The position numbers and the translations under genes are program-made. Of a DNA stretch of 45,334 nt, positions 31,284 to 40,313 are shown piece after piece. This DNA is from Paracoccaceae bacterium (lineage in GTDB: Bacteria; Pseudomonadota; Alphaproteobacteria; Rhodobacterales; Rhodobacteraceae), in contig QWDA01000017.1 in NCBI GenBank assembly GCA_003605175.1, forward strand, positions 1 through 45,334, given 5' to 3'. Below the pieces are notes generated by a model. It was given only the letters and a program-made list of their open reading frames with translations. It had not been told where the DNA came from and ran no database searches. How positions within the stretch are numbered: position 1 is the first letter of the stretch; each line of letters opens with the position of its first letter.

Positions 31284-32710
31284 CAGGGCCGTGCGACCTC
31301 GTCATAGAGCGCGGCATAATCCGGCGCCGAGGCCTCCCAACCCACCGCCTGCTTCATGCCGTTCTTCTGCAGCATGGCCCAGATCCCCGGGCTTTTGTAG
31401 AGCGAAACCGCATCCATCAAAGCGCCGGCCAGGGCATGGCTGGTGACCGGGTGGAACTGGATCCCCGTCGCGATGCCGGACCGCAGCGCCATCGGGCTCG
31501 CCGGGATCACCGTGTCGATCAGCCCGCCGGTATGGGCCACCACCGGCACCGCGCCGTAGCGCAGCCCGTAGAGCTGGGTCAGCCCGCAGGGCTCGAAACG
31601 CGACGGCACCAGCACCGCATCGGCGCCCGCGAACATCCGGTGCGACAAGTCCTCGTCATAGCCGATCCGCACCGACACATAGGGATGCGCCTCGGCCGCC
31701 TTGCGGAACGCCGCCTCGAGCGCCCGGTCGCCCGAGCCCAGAAGCGCCAGTTGCCCGCCCTGGTCGACCAGCGCCGGCAGCGCCTCGATCAGCACGTCGA
31801 GCCCCTTCTGCTCGGAAAGCCGCGACACCACGATGCACAGCGGACCATCCGCCTCGGGCAGCCCGAACTCCTCCCGGAGCGCCGCCTTGGCGCGCTTCTT
31901 GCCCGCCGGGCTCTTGAAATTGGCGATGGCCGGGTCGGTGGCCGGATCCCAGGCCCCGGTGTCGATCCCGTTCAGGATGCCGGAAAGGTCCTGCGCCCGC
32001 TGCCGCAGAAGCCCGTCCATCCCCATGCCGAATTCCGGCGTCAGAAGTTCGCGCGCATAGGAGGGGCTCACCGTGGTCAGCCGGTCGGCGGCCACGAGCC
32101 CTGCCTTCAGGGCACTGATCTTGCCCCAGAATTCGTAGCCGTCCTGGCCGAACCGCCGCGCCGGCAGGCGCAGTGCCGCCCGCTCCGCCGCCGGGGCCAG
32201 CCCATGGAACGCCATGTTGTGCACGGACATGATCGTGCCCGGCCGCCCCTCGCCCATCTCCGAGAGATACAAGGGCGCGAACCCCGCCTGCCAGTCATGG
32301 CAATGCACGACCTCGGGTTTCCAGGTCCCGACCCCTTCCGCCCCGATCCGCGCCGCCATCCAGGACAGCGCGGCAAAGCGGCGCGGGTTGTCGGGCCAGT
32401 CCTTGCCCGCCGCATCCAGATAGGGCCCGCCCTCGCGGTCGTAGAGATGCGGCGCCTCGAGCACGAAAAGCTTCAGCCCGGCCGCCGTGACCGAGCGCAG
32501 CTTGCCCGGCCCACCGAAGAGGTCGGCATCCTCCATCACGACCTTGCCCTTGCCCACCGCCTTCAGGATCGAGGGATAGCCCGGCAGGAGCGTCCTCAGA
32601 TGCCATCCCGAGGGCGCCAGCGCCCCCGGCAGCGCCCCGGCCACATCCGCGAGCCCGCCGGTCTTGATCAGCGGCACGCATTCCGAGGTGACCGAAAGCG
32701 CCTTTCTCAC
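31283..32710 (-). CDS. glgA: Glycogen synthase (ADP-glucose type)
   Basis: 475 residues of GT5, equal to E. coli GlgA in size. The ADP-glucose loop [13 protein letters not shown] is at residues 16-28, HCDWQAGF-like HCHDWQAGF follows, and the donor motif [18 protein letters not shown] with VAHTGGL lies near the C-terminus. The start is GTG 32710, which overlaps the glgC stop in GTGA; the frame is open upstream to 32782 but that lies inside glgC. It extends alpha-1,4-glucan chains from ADP-glucose made by GlgC. Confidence 0.96.
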
Positions 32711-33972
32711 TGCGCGGCTTCCCAGTTGTTGATCATGGTCTGCGTCACCAGCGTCACACCGCCCTCGGAGACGCGGAACCATTTCGCGTCCTCTTCCGGG
32801 TCCTCACCCACGACGAGCCCCTCGGGAATCTGCACGCCCCGGTCGATCACCGCGTTCTTCAGCTTCGCGTGCCGGGCGATGTTCACATAGGGCAGCACCA
32901 CGCAATGATCGAGCGACGAGTACGAATTCGTATGAACCTGCGTGAACAGGAGGCAGTTGCGGATCTCGGTGCCCGAGATGATGCAGCCCCCCGACACCAG
33001 CGAGGACACCGCCGAGCCGCGCCGGTCCTTCTCGTCATGGATGAACTTCGCCGGCGGCGTCGATTCCGAGTAGGTCCAGATCGGCCAGTTCTTGTCCCAG
33101 AGGTCGAGATCGGGGTCGAAATCGGTCAGGTCGATATTCGCCTTCCAGAACGCATCCACCGTCCCCACATCGCGCCAGTAGGACGGCGCGTCGGGCCGGT
33201 GCCGCACGCAGCTGTCGTCGAACTTGTGCGCCACCGCCTTCCCGGTCTTCACGATGTCCGGAATGATGTCGCCGCCGAAATCGTGGCTCGAGTCCTTGTT
33301 CGCGGCATCGGCGAGGAGCAGCTCGCGCAGGTGCTTCCAGTTGAAGACGTAGATCCCCATCGAGGCCAGCGCCTTGTCGGGATGGCCCGGCATCGCCGGC
33401 GGATCCTTGGGCTTTTCCAGGAAGGAGGTGATCGTCCCCTTGTCATCGACCGCCATCACCCCGAAGGCCGAGGCCTCCTTGCGGTCCACCGTCAGGCAGC
33501 CCACCGTGACGTCCGCGCCAGCCTCCACATGCTGCTGGAGCATCGCCTCGTAATCCATCTTGTAGATGTGGTCGCCGGCGAGGATCAGGATGAAATCCAC
33601 ATCGTAGCTGTCCACGATGTCGATGTTCTGGGTCACCGCGTCGGCGGTGCCCACATACCACTTGGTCTCGTCCACCCGCTGCGAGGCGGGCAGGATGTCG
33701 AGATACTCGTTCCGCTCGGCCCGGAAGAAGTTCCAGCCGCGCTGGCAATGCCGGATCAGCGAATGCGCCTTGTACTGCGTGGCAACCGACATCCGCCGGA
33801 TCCCGGAATTCAGCGCGTTCGACAGCGCGAAGTCGATGATCCGGGTCTTGCCGCCAAAATAGACCGCCGGTTTCACGCGCCGGTCGGTCAGTTCCTTCAG
33901 CCGCGAGCCGCGCCCGCCCGCCAGAACGAACGCCATGCTGCGGCTCGAAAGCCTCCTTGCCGGTACCGCCAT
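32707..33972 (-). CDS. glgC: Glucose-1-phosphate adenylyltransferase
   Basis: 421 residues. The nucleotidyltransferase signature [20 protein letters not shown] is followed by [32 protein letters not shown] and the left-handed beta-helix C-terminal domain (SVVS... [11 protein letters not shown]). It makes ADP-glucose, the committed and allosterically controlled step of glycogen synthesis. ATG 33972 has GGGAGGG just upstream. It lies 41 bp after glgB and overlaps glgA by 4 bp. Confidence 0.96.
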   Translation of the reverse strand: MAVPARRLSSRSMAFVLAGGRGSRLKELTDRRVKPAVYFGGKTRIIDFALSNALNSGIRRMSVATQYKAHSLIRHCQRGWNFFRAERNEYLDILPASQRVDETKWYVGTADAVTQNIDIVDSYDVDFILILAGDHIYKMDYEAMLQQHVEAGADVTVGCLTVDRKEASAFGVMAVDDKGTITSFLEKPKDPPAMPGHPDKALASMGIYVFNWKHLRELLLADAANKDSSHDFGGDIIPDIVKTGKAVAHKFDDSCVRHRPDAPSYWRDVGTVDAFWKANIDLTDFDPDLDLWDKNWPIWTYSESTPPAKFIHDEKDRRGSAVSSLVSGGCIISGTEIRNCLLFTQVHTNSYSSLDHCVVLPYVNIARHAKLKNAVIDRGVQIPEGLVVGEDPEEDAKWFRVSEGGVTLVTQTMINNWEAAQ

Positions 33973-34013
33973 CTGTCCCTCCCTCAAATTCCCAGCGATC
34001 TGGTCGCAGGATG

Positions 34014-36224
34014 TTAGCGCTCACATCGTAATATGACTGTGGACAGCGGCGGAAGCACAATCTCCGCGGAGGCCGGCTGCCCGTGCCACCCGTCTCCCCG
34101 CGCCACGACACCGCCCATGTTGCCGCGATTGCCGCCGCCATAGATCTCGGCATCGGTATTCAGGATCTCGGTCCAGCGCCCCGCCGCCGGCAGGCCGACC
34201 CGCCAGCCCTGCCGCTCGATCGGCGTGAAGTTCGACACCACCGCCACCGGCGCGTCGCCCTCCTCGCCCCAGCGGATGTAGCTGAGCGTCGAATTCTCCG
34301 CGTCGCCGCCGTCGATCCACTGGAAGCCTTCCGGGCTCCAGTCGCGGACATGGAGCGCCGGCGTCTCGCGATAGACCCGGTTCAGATCGCGCACCAGCGC
34401 CTGCAAGCCGCGGTGCCGCGCGTCGCCCAGCGCGTCCCAGTCGAGCTGCCCGCCATGGCGCCACTCCTCGCGCTGGCCCCATTCCTGCCCCATGAACAGG
34501 AGCTTCTTGCCCGGATGGGTCCACATGAACCCGTAATAGGCGCGCAGATTGGCGAATTTCTCCCAGTCGCTGCCGGGCATCTTGTTCAGCATCGAACCCT
34601 TGCCGTGCACCACCTCGTCATGGCTGATCGGCAGGATGAAATTCTCGCTGAACGCATAGTGCAGCCCGAAGGTCATCTGGTTGTGGTGATATTTCCGGTA
34701 CACGGGCTCCTTCTGCATGAAGGTCAGCGTGTCGTTCATCCAGCCCATGTTCCACTTGTAGCCGAAGCCGAGCCCACCCGAGTCGACCGGCGCCGACACC
34801 CCCGGATAGGCCGTCGATTCCTCGGCCACCGTCATGATCCCGGGCACCTCGCCATAGGTCGTGACATTCATCCGCTGCAGCATGCCGATCGCTTCGTAAT
34901 TCTCGCGCCCGCCATCCTTGTTCGGGATCCACTCGCCGTCCTTGCGGCTGTAATCGCGGTAGAGCATCGAGGCGACCGCATCCACGCGCAGCCCGTCGGC
35001 GTGGTATTCCTCCAGCCAGTACAAGGCGTTGGACACAAGGTAGTTCTCCACCTCGCGGCGCCCGTAATTGTAGATCAGCGTGTTCCAGTCCTGGTGGAAC
35101 CCTTCCTTCGGGTCGGCATGCTCATAGAGCGCGGTGCCGTCGAAATTGCCGAGCCCGTGCGGGTCGGCCGGAAAGTGCCCCGGCACCCAGTCGAGGATCA
35201 CCCCGATCCCCGCCTGATGCGCCGCATCCACCAGATCGCGGAACTCGTGCGGCGGCCCCATCCGGATCGTCGGCGCGAACAGGCCGACCGGCTGGTAGCC
35301 CCAGGAGCCGTCGAACGGATACTCGCTGATCGGCAGGAACTCGAGATGGGTGAAGCCCATCTCCCTGGCATAGCTCACCAGTTCTTCGGCCAGTTCCTTG
35401 TACGACAAGGGCCGCCCGCCCTCGCCCATGCGCCGCCGCCAGGACGGCAGATGCACCTCGTAGACCGAGATCGGCGCCGTCCGCGCCTGCTGCGCCCCCC
35501 GGCCCGCCATCCACGCCCCGTCATGCCAGCCATAGCCGCGGATATCGCGCACCACGGAGGCATTCGACGGCGCGTGCTCCGAGCCGAATCCCACCGGGTC
35601 GGCCTTGAGCGGCTGCACCGTCCCGTCGGCGCCGACGATCTCGTACTTGTAGGGAGCGCCCTCGCCCACGCCCGGCAGGAAGATCTCCCAGACCCCGGTG
35701 CCGCCGCGCCGGCGCATCTGGTGCCGCCTCCCGTCCCAGTGGTTGAAGGGCCCCACCACCGAAACCCGCCGCGCATTGGGCGCCCAGACCGCGAAATTCG
35801 TGCCGGGTGCGCCCTCATGCTCCATCACATGGGCGCCCAGCGCCTCCCAGAGCCGCAGATGCGTCCCCTCGCCCAGAAGGTACTCGTCCATCTCGCCCAG
35901 GACCGGCCCGAAGCGGTAGGGATCGTCATACTCCCATTCATGCCCGTCCTGCGATCGGGCCTTCAGTCGGTAGGCGCCCTTGCCCGGCACAAGCCCGCTG
36001 AACGCGCCGGGCGCATCCTCGACCGGCGCCAGCTCATGCGCCTTGCCGCCCCGAAGCGCCCAGAGACGCGCCGCGTCCGGCGCATAGGCGGTAACGGTCA
36101 GCCGACCGCCGATCTTGTGTTCGCCCAGAACGCCGAACGGGTCGTCGCAGCGGCCGTCGGCGATCTCCGCCAGACGTCGGTGCCCCGCGCCCCCGGCAGG
36201 ATGAATCTCGATCGTTTCCGGCAT
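34014..36224 (-). CDS. glgB: 1,4-alpha-glucan branching enzyme
   Basis: 736 residues. An N-terminal N1 domain, a CBM48 ([21 protein letters not shown]) and a GH13 barrel are present, with [12 protein letters not shown], the nucleophile in [12 protein letters not shown], the acid in TVAEEST, and [13 protein letters not shown]. It forms alpha-1,6 branches in glycogen. ATG 36224 has GGAAGGA upstream and the frame extends further only without a ribosome-binding site. It is the first gene of the glycogen operon and is divergent from the thioredoxin-like gene, with 98 bp between the starts. Confidence 0.96.
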   Translation of the reverse strand: MPETIEIHPAGGAGHRRLAEIADGRCDDPFGVLGEHKIGGRLTVTAYAPDAARLWALRGGKAHELAPVEDAPGAFSGLVPGKGAYRLKARSQDGHEWEYDDPYRFGPVLGEMDEYLLGEGTHLRLWEALGAHVMEHEGAPGTNFAVWAPNARRVSVVGPFNHWDGRRHQMRRRGGTGVWEIFLPGVGEGAPYKYEIVGADGTVQPLKADPVGFGSEHAPSNASVVRDIRGYGWHDGAWMAGRGAQQARTAPISVYEVHLPSWRRRMGEGGRPLSYKELAEELVSYAREMGFTHLEFLPISEYPFDGSWGYQPVGLFAPTIRMGPPHEFRDLVDAAHQAGIGVILDWVPGHFPADPHGLGNFDGTALYEHADPKEGFHQDWNTLIYNYGRREVENYLVSNALYWLEEYHADGLRVDAVASMLYRDYSRKDGEWIPNKDGGRENYEAIGMLQRMNVTTYGEVPGIMTVAEESTAYPGVSAPVDSGGLGFGYKWNMGWMNDTLTFMQKEPVYRKYHHNQMTFGLHYAFSENFILPISHDEVVHGKGSMLNKMPGSDWEKFANLRAYYGFMWTHPGKKLLFMGQEWGQREEWRHGGQLDWDALGDARHRGLQALVRDLNRVYRETPALHVRDWSPEGFQWIDGGDAENSTLSYIRWGEEGDAPVAVVSNFTPIERQGWRVGLPAAGRWTEILNTDAEIYGGGNRGNMGGVVARGDGWHGQPASAEIVLPPLSTVILRCER

Positions 36225-36322
36225 GTTCCTTCCCCTCGGATACGTATGGCAAGCGCAGCCCATCCTTGCCATCCACCGCATGTCAGGAAATGATAGGGCA
36301 CTCACACAAAAAGGGAAACGAA

Positions 36323-36877
36323 ATGGCGGCAACACCCCCGGTCTGCGATTTCGGCTGGCATGCCCCCGCCTTCCGCCTGCCCGCGACCGACGGCAGAACC
36401 TACGCGCTCTCGGAAATCGCCGGCCCCAAGGGCACGCTGGTGATGTTCATCTGCAACCATTGCCCCTACGTGCGCGCCGTGCGCGACCGGATCGCCCGCG
36501 ACGCCGCAGAATTGCAGGGCCTGGGCATCGGCACCGCCGCAATCTGCGCCAACGACGCCACCACCCATCCCGCCGACAGCTTCGAGAAGATGGGAGACTT
36601 CGCCCGCGAGGCCGGCTTCTCCTTCCCATACCTCCATGACGAGGACCAAACCGTCGCCCGCGCATGGGGCGCGGTCTGCACCCCGGATTTCTTCGGCTTC
36701 GACGCGGGGCTCGGCCTCCAGTATCGCGGCCGCCTCGACGCCTCGGGCCCGCGCCCGGCGCCGCCGGACAGCAAGCGCCAGCTCTTCGAGGCGATGAAGC
36801 GCATCGCCGAAACCGGCCAGGGTCCGCGCGACCAGGTCCCGTCGATGGGCTGCTCGATCAAGTGGAAAGCCGCGTGA
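36323..36877 (+). CDS. Thioredoxin-family protein (AhpC/TSA-like)
   Basis: 184 residues with a thioredoxin fold. The redox motif is C44-N-H-C47-P in [13 protein letters not shown], typical of a peroxiredoxin-like thioredoxin subgroup common in bacteria, with [23 protein letters not shown] further on. The exact substrate is unknown. ATG 36323 has AAAAAGGGA upstream. Its stop overlaps the start of the phosphatase gene (GTGA), so the two are translationally coupled. Confidence 0.88.
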   Translation: MAATPPVCDFGWHAPAFRLPATDGRTYALSEIAGPKGTLVMFICNHCPYVRAVRDRIARDAAELQGLGIGTAAICANDATTHPADSFEKMGDFAREAGFSFPYLHDEDQTVARAWGAVCTPDFFGFDAGLGLQYRGRLDASGPRPAPPDSKRQLFEAMKRIAETGQGPRDQVPSMGCSIKWKAA

Positions 36878-37566
36878 GGCGCGTCGTCTTCGACCTCGAC
36901 GGCACCCTTCTCGACACGCTCCCCGACATCGCCGGCGTGGCGAACCGGGTGCTCGCCGAGGAAGGCCTCCCGCCGCTCTCCGAGGCCACGGTCCGGACCT
37001 TCATCGGCAACGGCGTCCCCGTCCTCGTCGCGCGGATGATCGAGGCCACCGCACTCGCGCCCGCCGATCACGGCCGGCTCACCGCCCGCTTCCTCGCGCT
37101 TTACGACGACGCCACCGGCCTGACCCACCCGTTCCCCGGCGCGGCCGAAGCGCTCGACCGCCTCGCCGCCGCCGGGCTCGCGCTCTCGGTCTGCACCAAC
37201 AAGCCCGAAGCCCCGGCCCGCGCGGTGATCGCCGCGATGGGCTGGATAAACCGGTTCGACCTCGTGATCGGCGGCGACACGCTCGCGGTGAAGAAACCCG
37301 ACCCGGCGCCCCTCCGCGCCGCGCTCGGCGACGCAACCCGCGCGGACGCGCTCTATGTGGGCGACAGCGAAACCGACGCAGCGACAGCCGCGGCCGCCGG
37401 CATCCGCTTCGCGCTCTTCACCCGGGGCTACCGGAAATCCCCCATCGCCGCGATCGCCCGTGACCACGCCTTCGACCATTTCGACGCGCTCCCGGCTCTG
37501 GCGCTGGCCGCCGCCTCCGCCCCGCGCAGATCTCTCGAAGCAGGAAACTTGCAAGAAAATCCCTGA
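36874..37566 (+). CDS. gph: Phosphoglycolate phosphatase (HAD family)
   Basis: 230 residues. HAD motif I is FDLDGTLLDT, motif II is SVCTNKPEAPA, motif III is KKPDPAPL, and motif IV is YVGDSETDAATA. The alpha-helical cap between motifs I and II, and the sequence around TFIGNGVPVLVARM, fit Gph, which removes phosphate from 2-phosphoglycolate. The start is taken as GTG 36874, overlapping the previous stop. It is convergent with the kinase gene, 21 bp apart. Confidence 0.9.
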   Translation: MRRVVFDLDGTLLDTLPDIAGVANRVLAEEGLPPLSEATVRTFIGNGVPVLVARMIEATALAPADHGRLTARFLALYDDATGLTHPFPGAAEALDRLAAAGLALSVCTNKPEAPARAVIAAMGWINRFDLVIGGDTLAVKKPDPAPLRAALGDATRADALYVGDSETDAATAAAAGIRFALFTRGYRKSPIAAIARDHAFDHFDALPALALAAASAPRRSLEAGNLQENP

Positions 37567-37587
37567 TTTTCCTATCCGCCCCGGCGG

Positions 37588-38229
37588 TCAGGACAGCACG
37601 TAATCCGCCGCCGCGCTCTCGGCCACGACCGTCCGGGCATTGGGCAGGTCGTTGCCCTCCATCTTCTCGACAAGCGCCGCGCCCGCCAGCCCGTACCCCG
37701 CCCAGCGCGCCGTCAGCCGCCGGGTCAGCTCCGCCATCGGCACGTCGAGAAACGCCGTCCGGTCGAAGCCCGCCCGCAGCGCCGACCAGGGCGCCCGGTC
37801 GAGCAGGAGATAATTCCCCTCCGCCACGATCAGCCGCACCTCGCGCGGCACGATCCGCGCCCCGGCCCGGGCGATCTCCAGGTCCCGGTCGAAGCGCGGC
37901 ACCGCGATCTCGTCTTCCGCATTCGCCCGGAGCCGCGCCAGAAGCGCCGCGAACCCGCCCACGTCGAAAGTATGCGGCGCGCCTTTCCTGGGCCGCCAGC
38001 CGCGCGGCACCAGCACCTCGTCATCGTAGTGAAACCCGTCCATCGGCAGGATCGCCGCGCTCCCCGGCGCCGCCGCCTCGACCTCCGCGACGACCCGCTC
38101 GGCCAGCGTGGACTTGCCCGAGCCGGGCGCCCCCGCCACGGCAAGGACGCACCGCGCGCCCTCGGGGATCGCCAGCGCCCAGTCGCGGATCTCCGCCAGG
38201 AACTCGGGAATGGTCAGCCGCGCCGGCAT
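37588..38229 (-). CDS. P-loop nucleoside/sugar kinase-like protein
   Basis: 213 residues. Walker A is AGAPGSGKSTLA near residue 34; PMDGFHYDD matches the acidic motif of the uridine kinase/pantothenate kinase/FrcK group, and VAEGNYLLLD is the Walker-B-like strand of the same group. FrcK-type proteins are found by fructose ABC transporters, which are absent here. The substrate is therefore unknown. It is the last gene of the minus-strand cluster, 7 bp after an unrecognised gene. Confidence 0.82.
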   Translation of the reverse strand: MPARLTIPEFLAEIRDWALAIPEGARCVLAVAGAPGSGKSTLAERVVAEVEAAAPGSAAILPMDGFHYDDEVLVPRGWRPRKGAPHTFDVGGFAALLARLRANAEDEIAVPRFDRDLEIARAGARIVPREVRLIVAEGNYLLLDRAPWSALRAGFDRTAFLDVPMAELTRRLTARWAGYGLAGAALVEKMEGNDLPNARTVVAESAAADYVLS

Positions 38230-38236
38230 CGGCCGG

Positions 38237-38992
38237 TCACGCCAGCGCCCGGCGCCAGTGATCGGCGACCTCGGCCAGCTTGCCGGGCGCGACCGCCATC
38301 ACGAAGAGAAGTTCCCCCAGCGCGCCCACCGCCCGATGCGGTGCCTCCTCGGTATAGGGCCCCACCGCGGCGAACCGCCAGGCCCCCCGCCGCGCCTTCA
38401 GCGCCGCCGCCAGGGGGCTCTCGCCCAGCGCGGCAAGACCGTCCAGGAGATCGTCGTCGCCCAGGCTCTCGCGAACCTCGCCCGAGAGCATCAGCCAGGC
38501 CGGCAGCGCCGCGCCCGCCGCCGAAAGGAACCGATCGAGCACTTCCGCCTCACTCCGGTCCCGCCCGCCGGTCAGCGTCAGGCCCCAGCTCTCGGCCAGG
38601 GCCGCCACCGACACGCCGGGCGCCGTCGGATCGACATCGCGCCCGAGCGGCAGATGCGCCACCCGCGCCTCCGCCGCGCCGCCAAGCGTCGCCGTCAGCA
38701 TGTCCCGCAGCCCTTCGAGCGACGCCGCGTCGCCCGGATCCGGCGCCAATGCGGCCCCGTCCTCGGGGAGCGCCCGCAGCACCCGCCGGCTCGCGACGTC
38801 CAGCAGCAGCGCCGGCCCCGCTCCCACGATCCGGAGCTGCCGCGGCATCACCACGGTATCCGCCTCGAACAGGATCGCCGCCAGAAGCGCGCCCGTATCG
38901 GCCGCCCGGATCCGCCGCGCACCGTCATCGCCCCCCGCCGATGCGAGCCGCCGCAGCCTCTCGGTCAGAGCGGAGCGATCGTCCATCGGCAT
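38237..38992 (-). CDS. Unrecognised protein of the dynamin/PP2C cluster, 251 residues
   Basis: No family is recognised. The protein is rich in Ala, Leu, Gly and Asp, with alternating helices and short strands, no signal peptide and no membrane segment. LRIVGAGPALLLDVASRRVLRAL near residue 53 resembles a beta-hairpin core; the C-terminal third is helical (GALGELLFVMAVAPGKLAEVADHW). The start is taken at ATG 38992 (a second Met at 38986), one base from the stop of the upstream gene, so it is very likely co-translated with the roadblock-like protein. It may be a partner of the GTPases; that is context only. Confidence 0.7.
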   Translation of the reverse strand: MPMDDRSALTERLRRLASAGGDDGARRIRAADTGALLAAILFEADTVVMPRQLRIVGAGPALLLDVASRRVLRALPEDGAALAPDPGDAASLEGLRDMLTATLGGAAEARVAHLPLGRDVDPTAPGVSVAALAESWGLTLTGGRDRSEAEVLDRFLSAAGAALPAWLMLSGEVRESLGDDDLLDGLAALGESPLAAALKARRGAWRFAAVGPYTEEAPHRAVGALGELLFVMAVAPGKLAEVADHWRRALA

Positions 38993-38993
38993 C

Positions 38994-39335
38994 TCAGCCC
39001 TCCGCCCCGGCCAGAACCTGCTGCGCCGCGCCCAGGATCTCGGCCAGATCGATATCCGGCGCACAGACGAGACACACCGCCTCGCCGGGCGCAGCCCCCG
39101 AGCGGCAGAACACCAGCGCCTCGGTCGGCCCGAAGGAAACCGCCTCCGCCGCCCCGTCCATCGCCTCGTCGAACAGCGACTTCGCCGTCGCGCAAAGCCG
39201 GTCCAACCGCTCCTGCGGCTGCCGCACAGCGGTCGAGGAATACAGCACCGTGCCCGAGGCAAGATCCAGATAGGACGCCGTTTCAACCGCGGAACGGCTC
39301 CTGCGCAGGGTGTCGAGGTTCTCAGAAATACTCAT
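38994..39335 (-). CDS. Small protein, possible roadblock/LC7 fold
   Basis: 113 residues. It begins with a helix (ISENLDTLRRSRSAVETA), then the hairpin YLDLASGTVLYSS, a long helix (QERLDRLCATAKSLFDEAMDG), strands ALVFCR and EAVCLVCA, and a closing helix. Length and order fit the roadblock/LC7 fold, found in MglB-like regulators of small GTPases. The sequence alone does not prove the fold. It follows the small dynamin-like GTPase gene by 177 bp and precedes the 251-residue gene by one base. ATG 39335 is chosen over an upstream Met at 39365. Confidence 0.65.
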   Translation of the reverse strand: MSISENLDTLRRSRSAVETASYLDLASGTVLYSSTAVRQPQERLDRLCATAKSLFDEAMDGAAEAVSFGPTEALVFCRSGAAPGEAVCLVCAPDIDLAEILGAAQQVLAGAEG

Positions 39336-39512
39336 GGCCGGCCCGGAAAAGCATGCGCCCATCACTTAACCGAGATGAGCCCCAATGCAACCGGCAACCG
39401 ACCGGAACGGCCGCACGGTGCCGAAGGGATGCACCCTCCGGGCGCGGCTGGCGGGCGGGCCGCTGACGGGCATGGCCCGGCAGCCGGGGCGCCGGTCAGC
39501 CCGCCCGTTCGG

Positions 39513-40283
39513 TCACGACCGCGGACGGGCCGCCGCGTCGGCCGGGTCGCGCCGGGCCACCCGGCGCGGCAACACGTTCCCGGCCGGTTCCAGCGCCGTC
39601 GGCTGCGGCGGTTCCACCGTCACTCCCATGGCGATGTCGAGAAGCGCATGCAGGAAGGTCTCCGCGCCGCTCGCCTCCCATTGCGCCCGGTCCTCGGCCG
39701 TCGCTGCCTCGAGGAGAGAGATCGGCAGGATCGAATGAAACTGCCCGGCCGCTTCGGCCCTCACCCGGCGCAAGACCCGCATCTTGTCGAGATCGGTCTT
39801 GATCTTGTCGAACCGCGTCAGCAGCAGGATCGACGTGGCGTGGAGCGTCTCGGGCAGGTCTTCCCAGACCGCCGCCTCGCTCTGTCGCCAGGCCTGGGTC
39901 GCGTGGCTGCACCAGATCACCCCGTTGGCGTGATGCACCGCCCGGCGCCAGACCTCGGCCGACATGTTCGGGTCGGAATTCCCCGGCATGTCCATCAGGT
40001 CGATGATCTCCAGAAGCTCGGCCTCGACGAACACCCGCACATATTGCGTGTCCGCCACCGACACCTCTTCCAGCGCCTCGATCGGGATCTCGGTCTCGTT
40101 GCCGGCCAGGTCCACCACCACCGGGTTGCCGGTGCCGTGCTGGAACCAGACCGGCGGCAGCTGCGTCGCGGTCACCTTCACCGGCGACACGCCCGCGCCG
40201 ATCAGGAGATTGGCGAGCGTGCTCTTGCCCGCGCTGAACTCCCCCATCAGGGCGAATACCGGTTTGGCCTGTCCCGTCTGCAT
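39513..40283 (-). CDS. Small dynamin-like GTPase
   Basis: 256 residues. G1 is GEFSAGKST (14-22), G3 is DMPG (98-101), and G4 is TRFD (156-159); a Thr/Gln-rich G2 segment (TATQLPP) lies between G1 and G3. The motifs fit the dynamin superfamily, but the protein has only a GTPase domain with a short tail and no stalk. It may work with the large GTPase encoded 30 bp upstream on the same strand, as in paired bacterial dynamin-like proteins. WCSHATQAWRQSE (124-136) is a distinctive stretch after G3. Confidence 0.85.
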   Translation of the reverse strand: MQTGQAKPVFALMGEFSAGKSTLANLLIGAGVSPVKVTATQLPPVWFQHGTGNPVVVDLAGNETEIPIEALEEVSVADTQYVRVFVEAELLEIIDLMDMPGNSDPNMSAEVWRRAVHHANGVIWCSHATQAWRQSEAAVWEDLPETLHATSILLLTRFDKIKTDLDKMRVLRRVRAEAAGQFHSILPISLLEAATAEDRAQWEASGAETFLHALLDIAMGVTVEPPQPTALEPAGNVLPRRVARRDPADAAARPRS

Positions 40284-40313
40284 GGCTCGCGTCCTTCCTG
40301 CCGGTCGCCCCGA

